A DNA stretch of 64,000 bases from Wolbachia endosymbiont (group B) of Hofmannophila pseudospretella (GTDB taxonomy: Bacteria; Pseudomonadota; Alphaproteobacteria; Rickettsiales; Anaplasmataceae), in contig NZ_OZ034788.1 in NCBI RefSeq assembly GCF_964028515.1, positions 1,178,001-1,242,000 on the forward strand, written 5' to 3'. Of this stretch, positions 41,807-49,870 are shown in pieces. The notes under the pieces are model-generated. The model saw only the letters and a program-made list of their open reading frames with translations. It did no database searches and had not been told where the DNA came from. Positions within the stretch are counted from its first letter, which is position 1, and each line of letters begins with the position of its first letter. A program made the position numbers and the translations under genes.

Positions 41807-43456
41807 ATGTCAAACAATATCTATAGCGATCAAGTTAATAATAGTAATTTATATGCCAACAAACTTTTTTATGGTGAAGATGATGATGAATTAGAAGGAG
41901 ATTTACTTCGTGACTGTAGAGATGAAACTGAGAAGGTAAAAGATAAGTTAGTAAAGTGTACAAAAGGTACTGCGGAATTGCAAGAAGAAATTGGAAATGC
42001 TGAAGCAGAAACTAGTAAATTAAAGTTACAGGTTCAAGAAGAGAAAGGGAAGGTAGAACAAACTAAAAATGAAGCTAAGACAGCAAAAGCAGAAGTTAAG
42101 GAGTTAAAATTACAAATTCAGAGAGAAAAAGAGAATGTAGAGGAAGAATTTAAAGGTAAGATAGAACAAGCTGAAAATGAAGCTAAGGCAGCAAAAGCAG
42201 AAGTTGAGGAGTTAAAATTACAAGTTCAGAAAGAAAAAGAGAATGTAGAGGCAGAATTTAAAGGTAAGATAGAACAAGCTGAAAATGAAGCTAAGACAGC
42301 AAAAGCAGAAGCTGAGAAGTTTAAAAACCAGGCTAAAGAAGAAAGAGAGAAGGTAGAACAAACTAAGAATGAAGCTGAGGCAGCAAAAGATGAGTTAATA
42401 CAGTGTAAAAAAGATGCTGAGAAGATGAAAGAAAACGGTGGACAGGCAATTAATCAGGAAAAATGTGATGATATTAAAGCAGAAGCTGAACAAGCAAAAT
42501 TAGAAGCTAAATTAGCAAAAGAGGAAGTTTTGAGGTGCAAAATTGAACAGGAGAAAGAAGAAGTGATGCAGAGTAAGATTGAAGGAGTAAAAGAAGAACT
42601 TTTAAAGTGTAAAATTAACATGGCAAAAGCAGAGACTGAGTGGTATAAAAAAGCAGCTGAAGAATGTAAAAATGAGAAAAGAATCGATACAGATAAACCT
42701 AGTATTAAGGGAGGGAATGAAAGTGGAGAAATTACATCACAAGAAATAACCCCAAATCATTCCGAGCAAGAAAATTGTGGAGTGTATGCTCGTTACTATC
42801 AAGCGAATAATAAGATAGGTCATCAAGGTTTTAATACATCTGATTTACTCAGGGAATTGTATCCTGAGATGTACAGTAATCCTAGAATTGCAAAACATAT
42901 AGAAAAGGGAACAGATGGTCATTATGGTGCAGTAAATTTTAAATTTGCCTTTACAGGGGATATTGATTCAGCAGCCAGTTTTAGTAATATGAAATGTGGT
43001 CAATGTGTGAGTAATCCACAAGAGTTATCCTGTCAGGACGATAAAATTAAGAGTTTCTGTTACTATGACGTTTTCTTTAATAATATGGAATGCAACAAGA
43101 ACTTGTTTTCTAGAGAATCATGTCCTGATCTCATTAGAAAATCCGGTGGAATAAGTGTTATAAAAGCAAAACAAGTTTCACCATTTATACTTGTTAATAA
43201 CTCAGGACAAATGATAGATAAAGAGGGCAATAATACTCAAATACAATATAATTTATTAAAGCCTTATCTAAAGGCTAATGGTAAAATCAAGGACTGTGGA
43301 AATGATCAAAATTGTAAAGATTATAATGCAATTATGAAGAAAGTTGCATGGGATACTGATAAGGAAGTATTATTAAAAACTGTTTTTGATGATACGCAAA
43401 GAGCGAGTCCTTACTATGAAGATAATTCTGTTTCTGATGATACTAATTTTATATAA
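41807..43456 (+). CDS. Coiled-coil hypothetical protein with a cysteine-rich C-terminal domain
   Basis: The 549-residue protein has a short acidic N-terminus, a long coiled coil over residues 40-290 made of repeats such as KIEQAENEAKAAKAEVEELK, and a C-terminal domain of about 240 residues with many cysteines (MKCGQCVSNPQELSCQDDKI, then ESCPDLI and DCGNDQNCKDYN). No signal peptide or membrane segment. AGGAGG precedes the ATG. I recognise no family. The coiled coil and the position in an accessory cassette suggest a structural or effector-like role, unproven. Confidence 0.8.
   Translation: MSNNIYSDQVNNSNLYANKLFYGEDDDELEGDLLRDCRDETEKVKDKLVKCTKGTAELQEEIGNAEAETSKLKLQVQEEKGKVEQTKNEAKTAKAEVKELKLQIQREKENVEEEFKGKIEQAENEAKAAKAEVEELKLQVQKEKENVEAEFKGKIEQAENEAKTAKAEAEKFKNQAKEEREKVEQTKNEAEAAKDELIQCKKDAEKMKENGGQAINQEKCDDIKAEAEQAKLEAKLAKEEVLRCKIEQEKEEVMQSKIEGVKEELLKCKINMAKAETEWYKKAAEECKNEKRIDTDKPSIKGGNESGEITSQEITPNHSEQENCGVYARYYQANNKIGHQGFNTSDLLRELYPEMYSNPRIAKHIEKGTDGHYGAVNFKFAFTGDIDSAASFSNMKCGQCVSNPQELSCQDDKIKSFCYYDVFFNNMECNKNLFSRESCPDLIRKSGGISVIKAKQVSPFILVNNSGQMIDKEGNNTQIQYNLLKPYLKANGKIKDCGNDQNCKDYNAIMKKVAWDTDKEVLLKTVFDDTQRASPYYEDNSVSDDTNFI
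42104..42319. repeat. Tandem 108-bp repeat in the coiled-coil gene
   Basis: Two units, 42104-42211 and 42212-42319, each code for 36 residues (KLQVQKEKENVEAEFKGKIE and following) and differ at few bases. The unit length is not a multiple of seven residues, so each repeat shifts the heptad phase. Confidence 0.8.
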
Positions 43457-43460
43457 GACT

Positions 43461-43500
43461 AAATGTTTTCTGGGCTTTTCAGCTCAGAGAACATTTTTGT
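43461..43500 (+). terminator. Rho-independent terminator-like hairpin after the coiled-coil gene
   Basis: AAATGTTTTCTGGGC (43461-43475) pairs with GCTCAGAGAACATTT (43482-43496) with two G-U pairs around a TTTTCA loop, and the stem runs into a short T run. It lies five bases after the stop codon of the gene ending at 43456. Confidence 0.7.
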
Positions 43501-43613
43501 AGAAAAATAGAATTGGTGACCTTACTCAAAAAAAAGTAGAGAAGAAGTTTTTGTTGTGAGAATAAATTTAGCAGAGTTTATAATATAATATTTAAGTTAT
43601 TTATGATAAAAAA

Positions 43614-43715
43614 TAGATTTCTTGCATAACCAGCCAGTCTGGGATTTAGCAAGAAAATCTAGATTCCAGCGTTACGCGCTGGAACTCTTTAAATTCCAGT
43701 AGTGCAAGAAATCTA
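43614..43715. repeat. 102-bp MITE-like palindromic element
   Basis: Terminal inverted repeats TAGATTTCTTGCA (43614-43626) and TGCAAGAAATCTA (43703-43715) match perfectly. An inner hairpin TCCAGCG/CGCTGGA lies at 43665-43683. Half of the same element is found at 29747-29769, next to the ankyrin gene. No coding potential; it may be a non-autonomous mobile unit. The rest of this gap (43716-43929) shows nothing I can name. Confidence 0.7.
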
Positions 43716-43929
43716 ATTTCTACGTATTCAAATATGGAAGTTCTAGTTTGTTGAACAGAACGTTGAGAAGTATCAATAAGAAGCTCCCTTTTGAGTAAAC
43801 TTTTCTGCAACGGAGTTATCGTAATAACATCCCTTATGTAAGTTGCATGAGCAAATTGGTCAAATATACGAAAGAGTTATAATACAGATTTTACTCAAAA
43901 AATATTGAAACAATCTCACACATCTTAAA

Positions 43930-44355
43930 CTAAGTTCTCAATTTCTCAAAGAAATCTTTTAACAAAAGAGAACATTTTGTTTCTAATATTCCACCATAAA
44001 CTTCAGGTATGTGGTTACAGAATTGAAATATTCTAGTGCCGTTTTCAACTCCTCCACCTTTGGGATTGTAAGCCCCGAAGTACAGACGTTTAATTTTTGC
44101 AAAAGAGATAGCTTGAGCGCACATCGGGCACGGCTCTAACGTTACGTACATTTCAGCTTCATAAAGCGTGGAAGTTGAAAATGCTTGTCTAATTGTTAAC
44201 ATTTCTGCATGTGCAGTTGGATCATTAGATATATTGTGTGCAGAGGAGATGATATTGTTTCCATTAACTATTACAGCACCTATTGGCACTTCGCCATCTT
44301 TCTGAGCAAGTTTTGCTTGCTCTATGGCAAGTTCCATGTATTGGTACTTAAACAT
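43930..44355 (-). CDS. tadA: tRNA-specific adenosine deaminase TadA-like
   Basis: TadA converts A34 to inosine in tRNA-Arg(ACG). The 141-residue protein has the cytidine/deoxycytidylate deaminase zinc motifs: DPTAHAEML near residue 46 (His ligand and catalytic Glu) and EPCPMCAQAI near residue 74 (two Cys ligands), with GGGVENGTR and NHIPEVYGGILETKCSLLL at the C-terminus as in TadA. Its ATG overlaps the stop of the upstream 78-residue gene (TAATG), suggesting translational coupling. Confidence 0.9.
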   Translation of the reverse strand: MFKYQYMELAIEQAKLAQKDGEVPIGAVIVNGNNIISSAHNISNDPTAHAEMLTIRQAFSTSTLYEAEMYVTLEPCPMCAQAISFAKIKRLYFGAYNPKGGGVENGTRIFQFCNHIPEVYGGILETKCSLLLKDFFEKLRT

Positions 44356-44591
44356 TAGGTGCTTGGGTAAATATAATTTTCTTTTCTTGGCTTTTCTATT
44401 TTTTCTAAGTTATAGAATTCACTAAGGACTATTGTCCTTTTTACAAGGCTATCTATTTCTCGCTTTAAATATTTTTTTATTTCTTCTACCGATTTTAGTT
44501 CGTTTATAGCTATAACTACTTCTTCCATTATATCCTCTATAATTTGATCCTCTTCTAATTTATATATTATTTGTTCTACATGCCTATTCAA
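44355..44591 (-). CDS. Small helical hypothetical protein coupled to tadA
   Basis: The 78-residue product is highly charged and predicted helical (EEVVIAINELKSVEEIKKYL), with no membrane segment. I recognise no family. Its stop codon shares one base with the tadA start codon, so it is probably a real gene co-translated with tadA rather than chance open frame. Confidence 0.6.
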   Translation of the reverse strand: MNRHVEQIIYKLEEDQIIEDIMEEVVIAINELKSVEEIKKYLKREIDSLVKRTIVLSEFYNLEKIEKPRKENYIYPST

Positions 44592-44677
44592 TTCCTCGAA
44601 GGTCGCAGATCCATATGTTTACTATTTCTTAGTAACATTTTTTACCTCTCTATTAGAATAGAGTTTATTAAGTTCTA

Positions 44678-46285
44678 TTAAACTCTATTGTCAATAGCTG
44701 CCTTAATAAATGATGTAAAGAGAGGATGAGGAGAAAATGGTCTTGATTGAAATTCTGGATGAAATTGCACACCAATAAACCATGAGTGATTTTTTAGCTC
44801 CACTGCCTCTATGCATGTTTTATCTTCTGATATACCACTGCATATCATTCCATTCTCTTCTAAGTTATTTTTATAATCTAAATTAACTATATATCTGTGT
44901 CTGTGTCTTTCTGAAATAGTGACACTACTATACACATTTGCCATTTTTGAATTTGGACTTACATTACACTTGTATGTTCCAAGTCTCATGGTTCCACCAA
45001 GATCAACGTTCTTACCATCAGCGAGCTTGATGATTTGGTGTTTGCAAGTATAAAATTCTTCAGAGTGTACATCTTCAAGCTTAATAACGTTACGAGCAAA
45101 TTCAATCACTGCAAGCTGCATACCAAGACATATTCCTAAAAAAGGAATGTTATTTACACGGGCATAGTTTATTGCTAATATTTTACCTTCTATTCCATTA
45201 TCACCAAATCCTCCTGGAACAAGGACTGAATTAGAGCTTTGTAATTTTTCTCTGATAAACTTTGCATCTATAGATTTTCCATTCTCTTCTCTTGAGTTGA
45301 CCCAATTTATCTTCACTCTAGCTTTATTACTAATTGCACCATGGTTTAATGCTTCAATCAGTGATTTATATGCGTCAGGAAATTCAGTATATTTTCCTAC
45401 TATGGAAACGATAACTTCTTGTGTTGGATGTTTCATAGAGTGTACTATTTGGTCCCATTCAGGTAAGCTTGGTTTTGGCTTACTTAAGTGAAAGTGATCC
45501 AAAATTTGTGTCCCGAGCCCACATTGATTATACAAGGACGGTAACTCGTATATATGGTTTACATCAGGAGCAGGTATTACGTTAGATAAAGAAACATTGC
45601 AAAGATTGGCTATCTTTTCTTTTTGATTATCGGAAATTTCTTTTTCACTGCGACATAATATAATATCTGGTTGTAACCCCGCAGAATTTAACTCTCGAAC
45701 TGAATGCTGTGTCGGTTTTGTCTTTAATTCTTGTGCTGCAGTGAGATATGGTATTAAAGTTAAGTGAATAAGGATAACTTTTTGCTTTCCTAGTTTATAA
45801 TTAACTTGGCGTATAGCTTCCAAAAACGGTTGGCTTTCAATATCACCTACGGTTCCGCCTATTTCGCATATTACAAAATCTAAATCTTCTGTACCATTAA
45901 AAATGAAAGATTTGATTAAATCTGTCACATGAGGAATGATTTGCACAGTTTTGCCTAGATAATCACCACACCTTTCCTTCTTTAATAATTTATTATATAC
46001 TTTACCAGTTGTTATATTGTCGTCCTTGGTTGCTTTAATTTTAGTAAAACGCTCGTAATGTCCAAGGTCTAAATCAGTTTCAGCACCATCCTCAGTAACA
46101 AATACTTCCCCGTGCTGAGCTGGGCTCATTGTTCCAGGATCAATGTTGAGATATGGGTCAAGCTTTCTGATGCGAACATTGAATCCATGAGCTTGAAGAA
46201 GTGCTCCCACACTTGAAGCAACTAAACCCTTACCAAGTGATGAAACAACTCCACCTGTAACAAAGATAAACTTGGTTTCTTTCAT
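44678..46285 (-). CDS. pyrG: CTP synthase
   Basis: PyrG aminates UTP to CTP using glutamine. The 535-residue product has the synthetase start KFIFVTGGVVSSLGKGLVAS with its P-loop, DPYLNIDPGTMSPAQHGEVF and a C-terminal glutamine amidotransferase domain with the nucleophile Cys in FLGICLGMQLAVIEFARNV and the His-Glu pair in GVQFHPEFQSRP. Its ATG overlaps the secG stop (TAATG). Length is normal. Confidence 0.96.
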   Translation of the reverse strand: MKETKFIFVTGGVVSSLGKGLVASSVGALLQAHGFNVRIRKLDPYLNIDPGTMSPAQHGEVFVTEDGAETDLDLGHYERFTKIKATKDDNITTGKVYNKLLKKERCGDYLGKTVQIIPHVTDLIKSFIFNGTEDLDFVICEIGGTVGDIESQPFLEAIRQVNYKLGKQKVILIHLTLIPYLTAAQELKTKPTQHSVRELNSAGLQPDIILCRSEKEISDNQKEKIANLCNVSLSNVIPAPDVNHIYELPSLYNQCGLGTQILDHFHLSKPKPSLPEWDQIVHSMKHPTQEVIVSIVGKYTEFPDAYKSLIEALNHGAISNKARVKINWVNSREENGKSIDAKFIREKLQSSNSVLVPGGFGDNGIEGKILAINYARVNNIPFLGICLGMQLAVIEFARNVIKLEDVHSEEFYTCKHQIIKLADGKNVDLGGTMRLGTYKCNVSPNSKMANVYSSVTISERHRHRYIVNLDYKNNLEENGMICSGISEDKTCIEAVELKNHSWFIGVQFHPEFQSRPFSPHPLFTSFIKAAIDNRV

Positions 46286-46605
46286 TAATTTTCAAATGGA
46301 ACAGAAGTTGATTGGCCTTCTTGCTTCTTTTCTGATATAATCTTCTCTGCAATTGATTTTTTATGTACATCTTTTGAACATAATCCTGATAGTAACAGTG
46401 TATTTATAATGAACAGTCCAGCAACTATAGAAGTTATTCTACTGAGTGGATTTTCAGAAGACTTTACCGGAATTATTGAATTCATTCCCTGTTGTGAATT
46501 ACTAAAGCCACTTAATGAACTACTTCCAGGTGGCTGCAGGAGCACTAAAATTACCAATACAACAACTAATATTATTTGAAGTACACTAAGTACTGTTACT
46601 GACAT
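46285..46605 (-). CDS. secG: Preprotein translocase subunit SecG
   Basis: SecG is the small auxiliary subunit of the SecYEG translocon. From ATG at 46605 the 106-residue protein has two membrane segments (SVLQIILVVVLVILVLLQ and ITSIVAGLFIINTLLLSGL) flanking the conserved loop with GSSSLSGF. The frame is open further upstream to 46695, but the added part is not SecG-like. It is translationally coupled to pyrG. Confidence 0.87.
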   Translation of the reverse strand: MSVTVLSVLQIILVVVLVILVLLQPPGSSSLSGFSNSQQGMNSIIPVKSSENPLSRITSIVAGLFIINTLLLSGLCSKDVHKKSIAEKIISEKKQEGQSTSVPFEN

Positions 46606-46720
46606 TATGAATAGAGCTAAAATAAAAATTTTAGGAGCATAAGGATCATAAGTCAAGAATATCTTTACCCGAGTAACTTGACTACTGGAATCCAAGTATG
46701 TATTAAACCTTATTTAAATT

Positions 46721-47246
46721 ATGAGCTATCACATTTTAAAATACAAAGATTATGAACCAAAAATGGATGAAAGTTCTTTTATCGCAGATGGTGTGCGTAT
46801 CATTAGGTAACGTTGAAATAGGAAGGAATGCGAGTATCTGGTTTAATTGTGTGATCAGAGGAGATGTTGGATCAATCAAAATAGGTGATGAAACGAATAT
46901 TCAAGATGGCACCGTAATTCATGTAGATAGAAATCCAGGCGGTGACACGATTATTGGTAGTATGGTGACGGTTGGACATTTTTGTGTGTTACATGCATGC
47001 ACGATACATGATAAAGCATTTATTGGTATGGGCTCTGTTATAATGGATCATGCGATTGTGGAGTCTGAAGCTATGGTAGCTGCTGGTTCACTGGTGACAC
47101 ATGGAAAAGTGATAAAAAGTGGTGAAGTATGGGCTGGCAGGCCAGCACAATTCTTCAAAAAAATGTCAGATGAGGAAATTAAACATATTACACAATCTGC
47201 ACAAAATTATATCATGCTGATGAAAGAATATAAGGCTATATGCTAG
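46721..47246 (+). pseudogene. Gamma-carbonic-anhydrase-like hexapeptide protein, frameshifted near residue 28
   Basis: The natural start is ATG 46721, reading MSYHILKYKDYEPKMDESSF then IADGVRII, as in gamma-carbonic anhydrase/YrdA-like trimeric hexapeptide proteins. At 46805 one extra base turns the expected IIGNVEIG into IIR-stop. The remainder is intact in the other frame (GNVEIGRNASIWFNCVIRGD, later GHFCVLHACTIHDKAFIGMG with two metal-ligand-like His). An internal ATG at 46752 could give a 164-residue product with a wrong N-terminus. The opposite-strand gene overlaps its end by 11 bases. Confidence 0.82.
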
Positions 47247-48276
47247 GTTGAGAAATCTTCAGCTCTGATGGACATTCTACGTTAACTACTTCAAAAGTTT
47301 CTTCAACTATAGAATGCTTATCAATATAAGGCTCAATCACTTTTTCAACTCTAGTTTGCTTATCAATATGCTGATTAATAAAACTACCTCTGACTAGAAT
47401 ATCCTTTATTGGCCAGTTTGTTTCTGTTGGAGTACCTGATAGCATAGCTGCATATTGTGCTTTTGCTGATTTTAGAGAAAAAGACATAGTATTGTTCGAG
47501 TTAAGAGAGAAATTTACATCGTCTTTACAATCTTTTAGATCTATATCTTCTGGAAAATCTGGTATTTTTGACTGTATCATTGCTCTTATGGGATTCATCC
47601 ATCTGAACTTTTCAGTAAGTATCCCTACCTCTTTTGGCACTTGTAATGGGATGATAATATCATTGCTAATTCCATTTTCTTCTTGAGAAAAAAGTTCAGT
47701 GTATGCTTCTTTTTTACTGTGTTTCTCAAAATACTTAGGAAAATACATATTAAGGTATTCAGAGTGTAGCTCTATACGATTTTTCTGGTCATCCTCTAGA
47801 GTAAATGTATATTTACCACCATTTTGCTTAAGCTCGCACAATTTAAATTTACTAAAGTCAGAGTCTGGAAATGGCTTTTCAATTTCAAAAGCAAGTGTAA
47901 GAGTGTGCGTTGTGTGATCAAATTCATTTTTTTCTTGTAGACCATCTTGTAGACTATAGTACTTATTTTTTTCATATTCCTTTTTTTCTCTATTAGCATT
48001 AACTTCCTGTTCATCAAAACTTTCAACAGCATAAAAAAATTCTTTTTCATCTAGCTCTTCTCCTGTTAGAGCATCCTCAAACACATCCTCTAAATCAATC
48101 TCATTACCTTTCGTTTCTATTTTATTCTCTATACTTATTTTTTTTGTATGGTCATTTCCATTTCTAGCAGTTGTTTGATGATGTGTATCGTTAGTTTGAA
48201 AAAAGCTCTTTACTTTTGATATTAAGCTAATCCATGAAAGTCTGACTTGATTAAGTAGCCATTTAAAACTCTTCAT
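47236..48276 (-). CDS. Hypothetical protein, Wolbachia type
   Basis: I do not recognise this 346-residue protein. It has a moderately hydrophobic N-terminus (KSFKWLLNQVRLSWISLISK), an acidic, low-complexity region (residues 45-110) and a folded-looking C-terminal half with repeated beta-type strands (TLTLAFEIEKPFPD, KYTFTLEDD, FSLKSAKAQYAAML). There is no clear signal peptide or membrane helix. It stands alone and could be an accessory or host-interaction gene; nothing in the sequence proves it. Confidence 0.7.
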   Translation of the reverse strand: MKSFKWLLNQVRLSWISLISKVKSFFQTNDTHHQTTARNGNDHTKKISIENKIETKGNEIDLEDVFEDALTGEELDEKEFFYAVESFDEQEVNANREKKEYEKNKYYSLQDGLQEKNEFDHTTHTLTLAFEIEKPFPDSDFSKFKLCELKQNGGKYTFTLEDDQKNRIELHSEYLNMYFPKYFEKHSKKEAYTELFSQEENGISNDIIIPLQVPKEVGILTEKFRWMNPIRAMIQSKIPDFPEDIDLKDCKDDVNFSLNSNNTMSFSLKSAKAQYAAMLSGTPTETNWPIKDILVRGSFINQHIDKQTRVEKVIEPYIDKHSIVEETFEVVNVECPSELKISQPSI

Positions 48277-48500
48277 TGTTTTGCCCCCATCTAACTACTA
48301 AAAATTGTAACAGAATAAATTAAATATGTCAATAAGATACACAAATTGTACTAACTGGGAATTAGTGGCAGCACTTAACATCTGTGTAAATTTTGACATA
48401 GGCGTTTTCTGCATTTTAACCAAATCAGTGAGGAGAACATCATTGACCTTCTCCTTTTAGAAGCAACTTAAAAAAAATTAATAAAATTTTATCCATCAGA

Positions 48501-49247
48501 TTAAGGAAGTGAATGACTAGTGCTACTTATATATGATTCTCTTGATTCATCTACTTTAGTATTAGGTCTTAGTGCTTCATATGTAGCACCACCAGATACG
48601 AGTGCAGATGCTGTGGCTATGACAATTATTGCTAACAGACTTAGTCTAGTTGTATGTGCAAGTACAGTACTTGCTACCAGCCCAACAGCAAGACCAACAC
48701 CAATAACAGCAGTGTGCAACATTATCGGGTTCGCATTAGACGTACAGCTTACTAACTCTTTGTAATACTTTTCTGATTCTTTTTTTATGCCCTTGAGCTT
48801 ATTTAGATCTTCTTCTTTTATTTCAGCATTGAATTCTAGTTTATTACATAATTCTTGCATTTCTTTTGCTTGTTTTTCTACTTTTTTAACAAAATTTATT
48901 ATTTTTATTCCTTGTAATTTTATTATTGTTTCCTTAAGTAGTAACATTGATATTGGCATTGCTATTTCTTCTACCTCTTTTTCTATTTTCTTTTCCAATT
49001 CCACTACTTTTTCTATTCTTTCGTCTGATATGTCATCGTCTTTTTTTAGTTCTATTTCAAATTTTCTTTTTTTTAACTCTGCTTTTGCACCTTCTAATGA
49101 TTCTAATGCATTCCATAGCTTTTCACCAGAATTCTGACTCCGTTTTGGTGACATAGACTGACTGCTTTTGGACTTTTTTGGTGACATAAGCTGAAATTTA
49201 ATTTCTTTGAGCTTTTTTGCATTTTCACCTGCATTTACTTTAACCAT
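48501..49247 (-). CDS. Hypothetical protein with SPKK motifs, coiled coil and two membrane segments
   Basis: The 248-residue protein starts with a basic region carrying MSPKKSKSSQ and MSPKRSQNS, a pair of SPK(K/R) motifs. A long charged helix follows (residues 44-165, for example EKVVELEKKIEKEVEEIAMP), then two hydrophobic segments near residues 178-220 (AVIGVGLAVGLVASTVLA and LAIIVIATASALVSG). It is a probable membrane protein with a cytosolic or host-facing coiled coil. No family recognised. Confidence 0.7.
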   Translation of the reverse strand: MVKVNAGENAKKLKEIKFQLMSPKKSKSSQSMSPKRSQNSGEKLWNALESLEGAKAELKKRKFEIELKKDDDISDERIEKVVELEKKIEKEVEEIAMPISMLLLKETIIKLQGIKIINFVKKVEKQAKEMQELCNKLEFNAEIKEEDLNKLKGIKKESEKYYKELVSCTSNANPIMLHTAVIGVGLAVGLVASTVLAHTTRLSLLAIIVIATASALVSGGATYEALRPNTKVDESRESYISSTSHSLP

Positions 49248-49870
49248 AATAAACCTCGCATATTAAATAATGCTATTACATAATATCTTTAAAGCTCAAG
49301 GTCAAATAGTATCTTTACATAATATAACTCATAAACAGATAATTTTAGTGTAAATTGACGTATTTACTTTGTGCTATGGTTTGAGATGGAATAACAACTT
49401 GCTTCAATATGGAAAGGCAGTACAACTCTATAATCAAGTTACTGAACTCTCATTTACTCCTCTTTTTTTGTAAAACAATCTACAATTTATTAGAAGATCT
49501 TCAGATAGACGTTGATCATTGGTTGCGTTTTTACAGTGAGACAAGACCTCATTCTAGTAAATATTGTTATGGCGATGTAGACTTTCCTGAATAGAAAACA
49601 TATTGCTTTTTAGAAAAATATTGGTAGCATTACATTAAGAGACTGATATTAGTTTTCAATTTTTCTGTTAGTTAATTCTTGCTTGCTAGGTTAAGTTGTG
49701 TCTGGTAACCATAATGGCAAATCTTGTTAATTTGAGGCGTGGATTTTAGCCTCTTTCATCCTTACATTAGTTACATATTCTTTCGCAGAGGGCTAATGAA
49801 TTTATTAGTAAAATTCAGTAATTTATAACTGACAATTAGAGCTGTTAATTAGCAACTCACTTTAAATAAG
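49248..49870. other. Intergenic region with a transposase remnant
   Basis: This 620-base gap holds one recognisable item, a transposase C-terminal fragment at 49490-49594. The remainder is AT-rich with no convincing open frame, hairpin or RNA gene. Confidence 0.6.
49490..49594 (+). pseudogene. IS481/IS3-like transposase C-terminal remnant
   Basis: A short frame reads DLQIDVDHWLRFYSETRPHS then SKYCYG, which matches the C-terminal end of integrase-core transposases (pattern LQ-D-D-W---YN--R-H-GK-C-GKTP). The upstream catalytic part is missing and the frame stops soon after. It is a relic of an insertion sequence family different from the two intact copies in this window. Confidence 0.7.
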
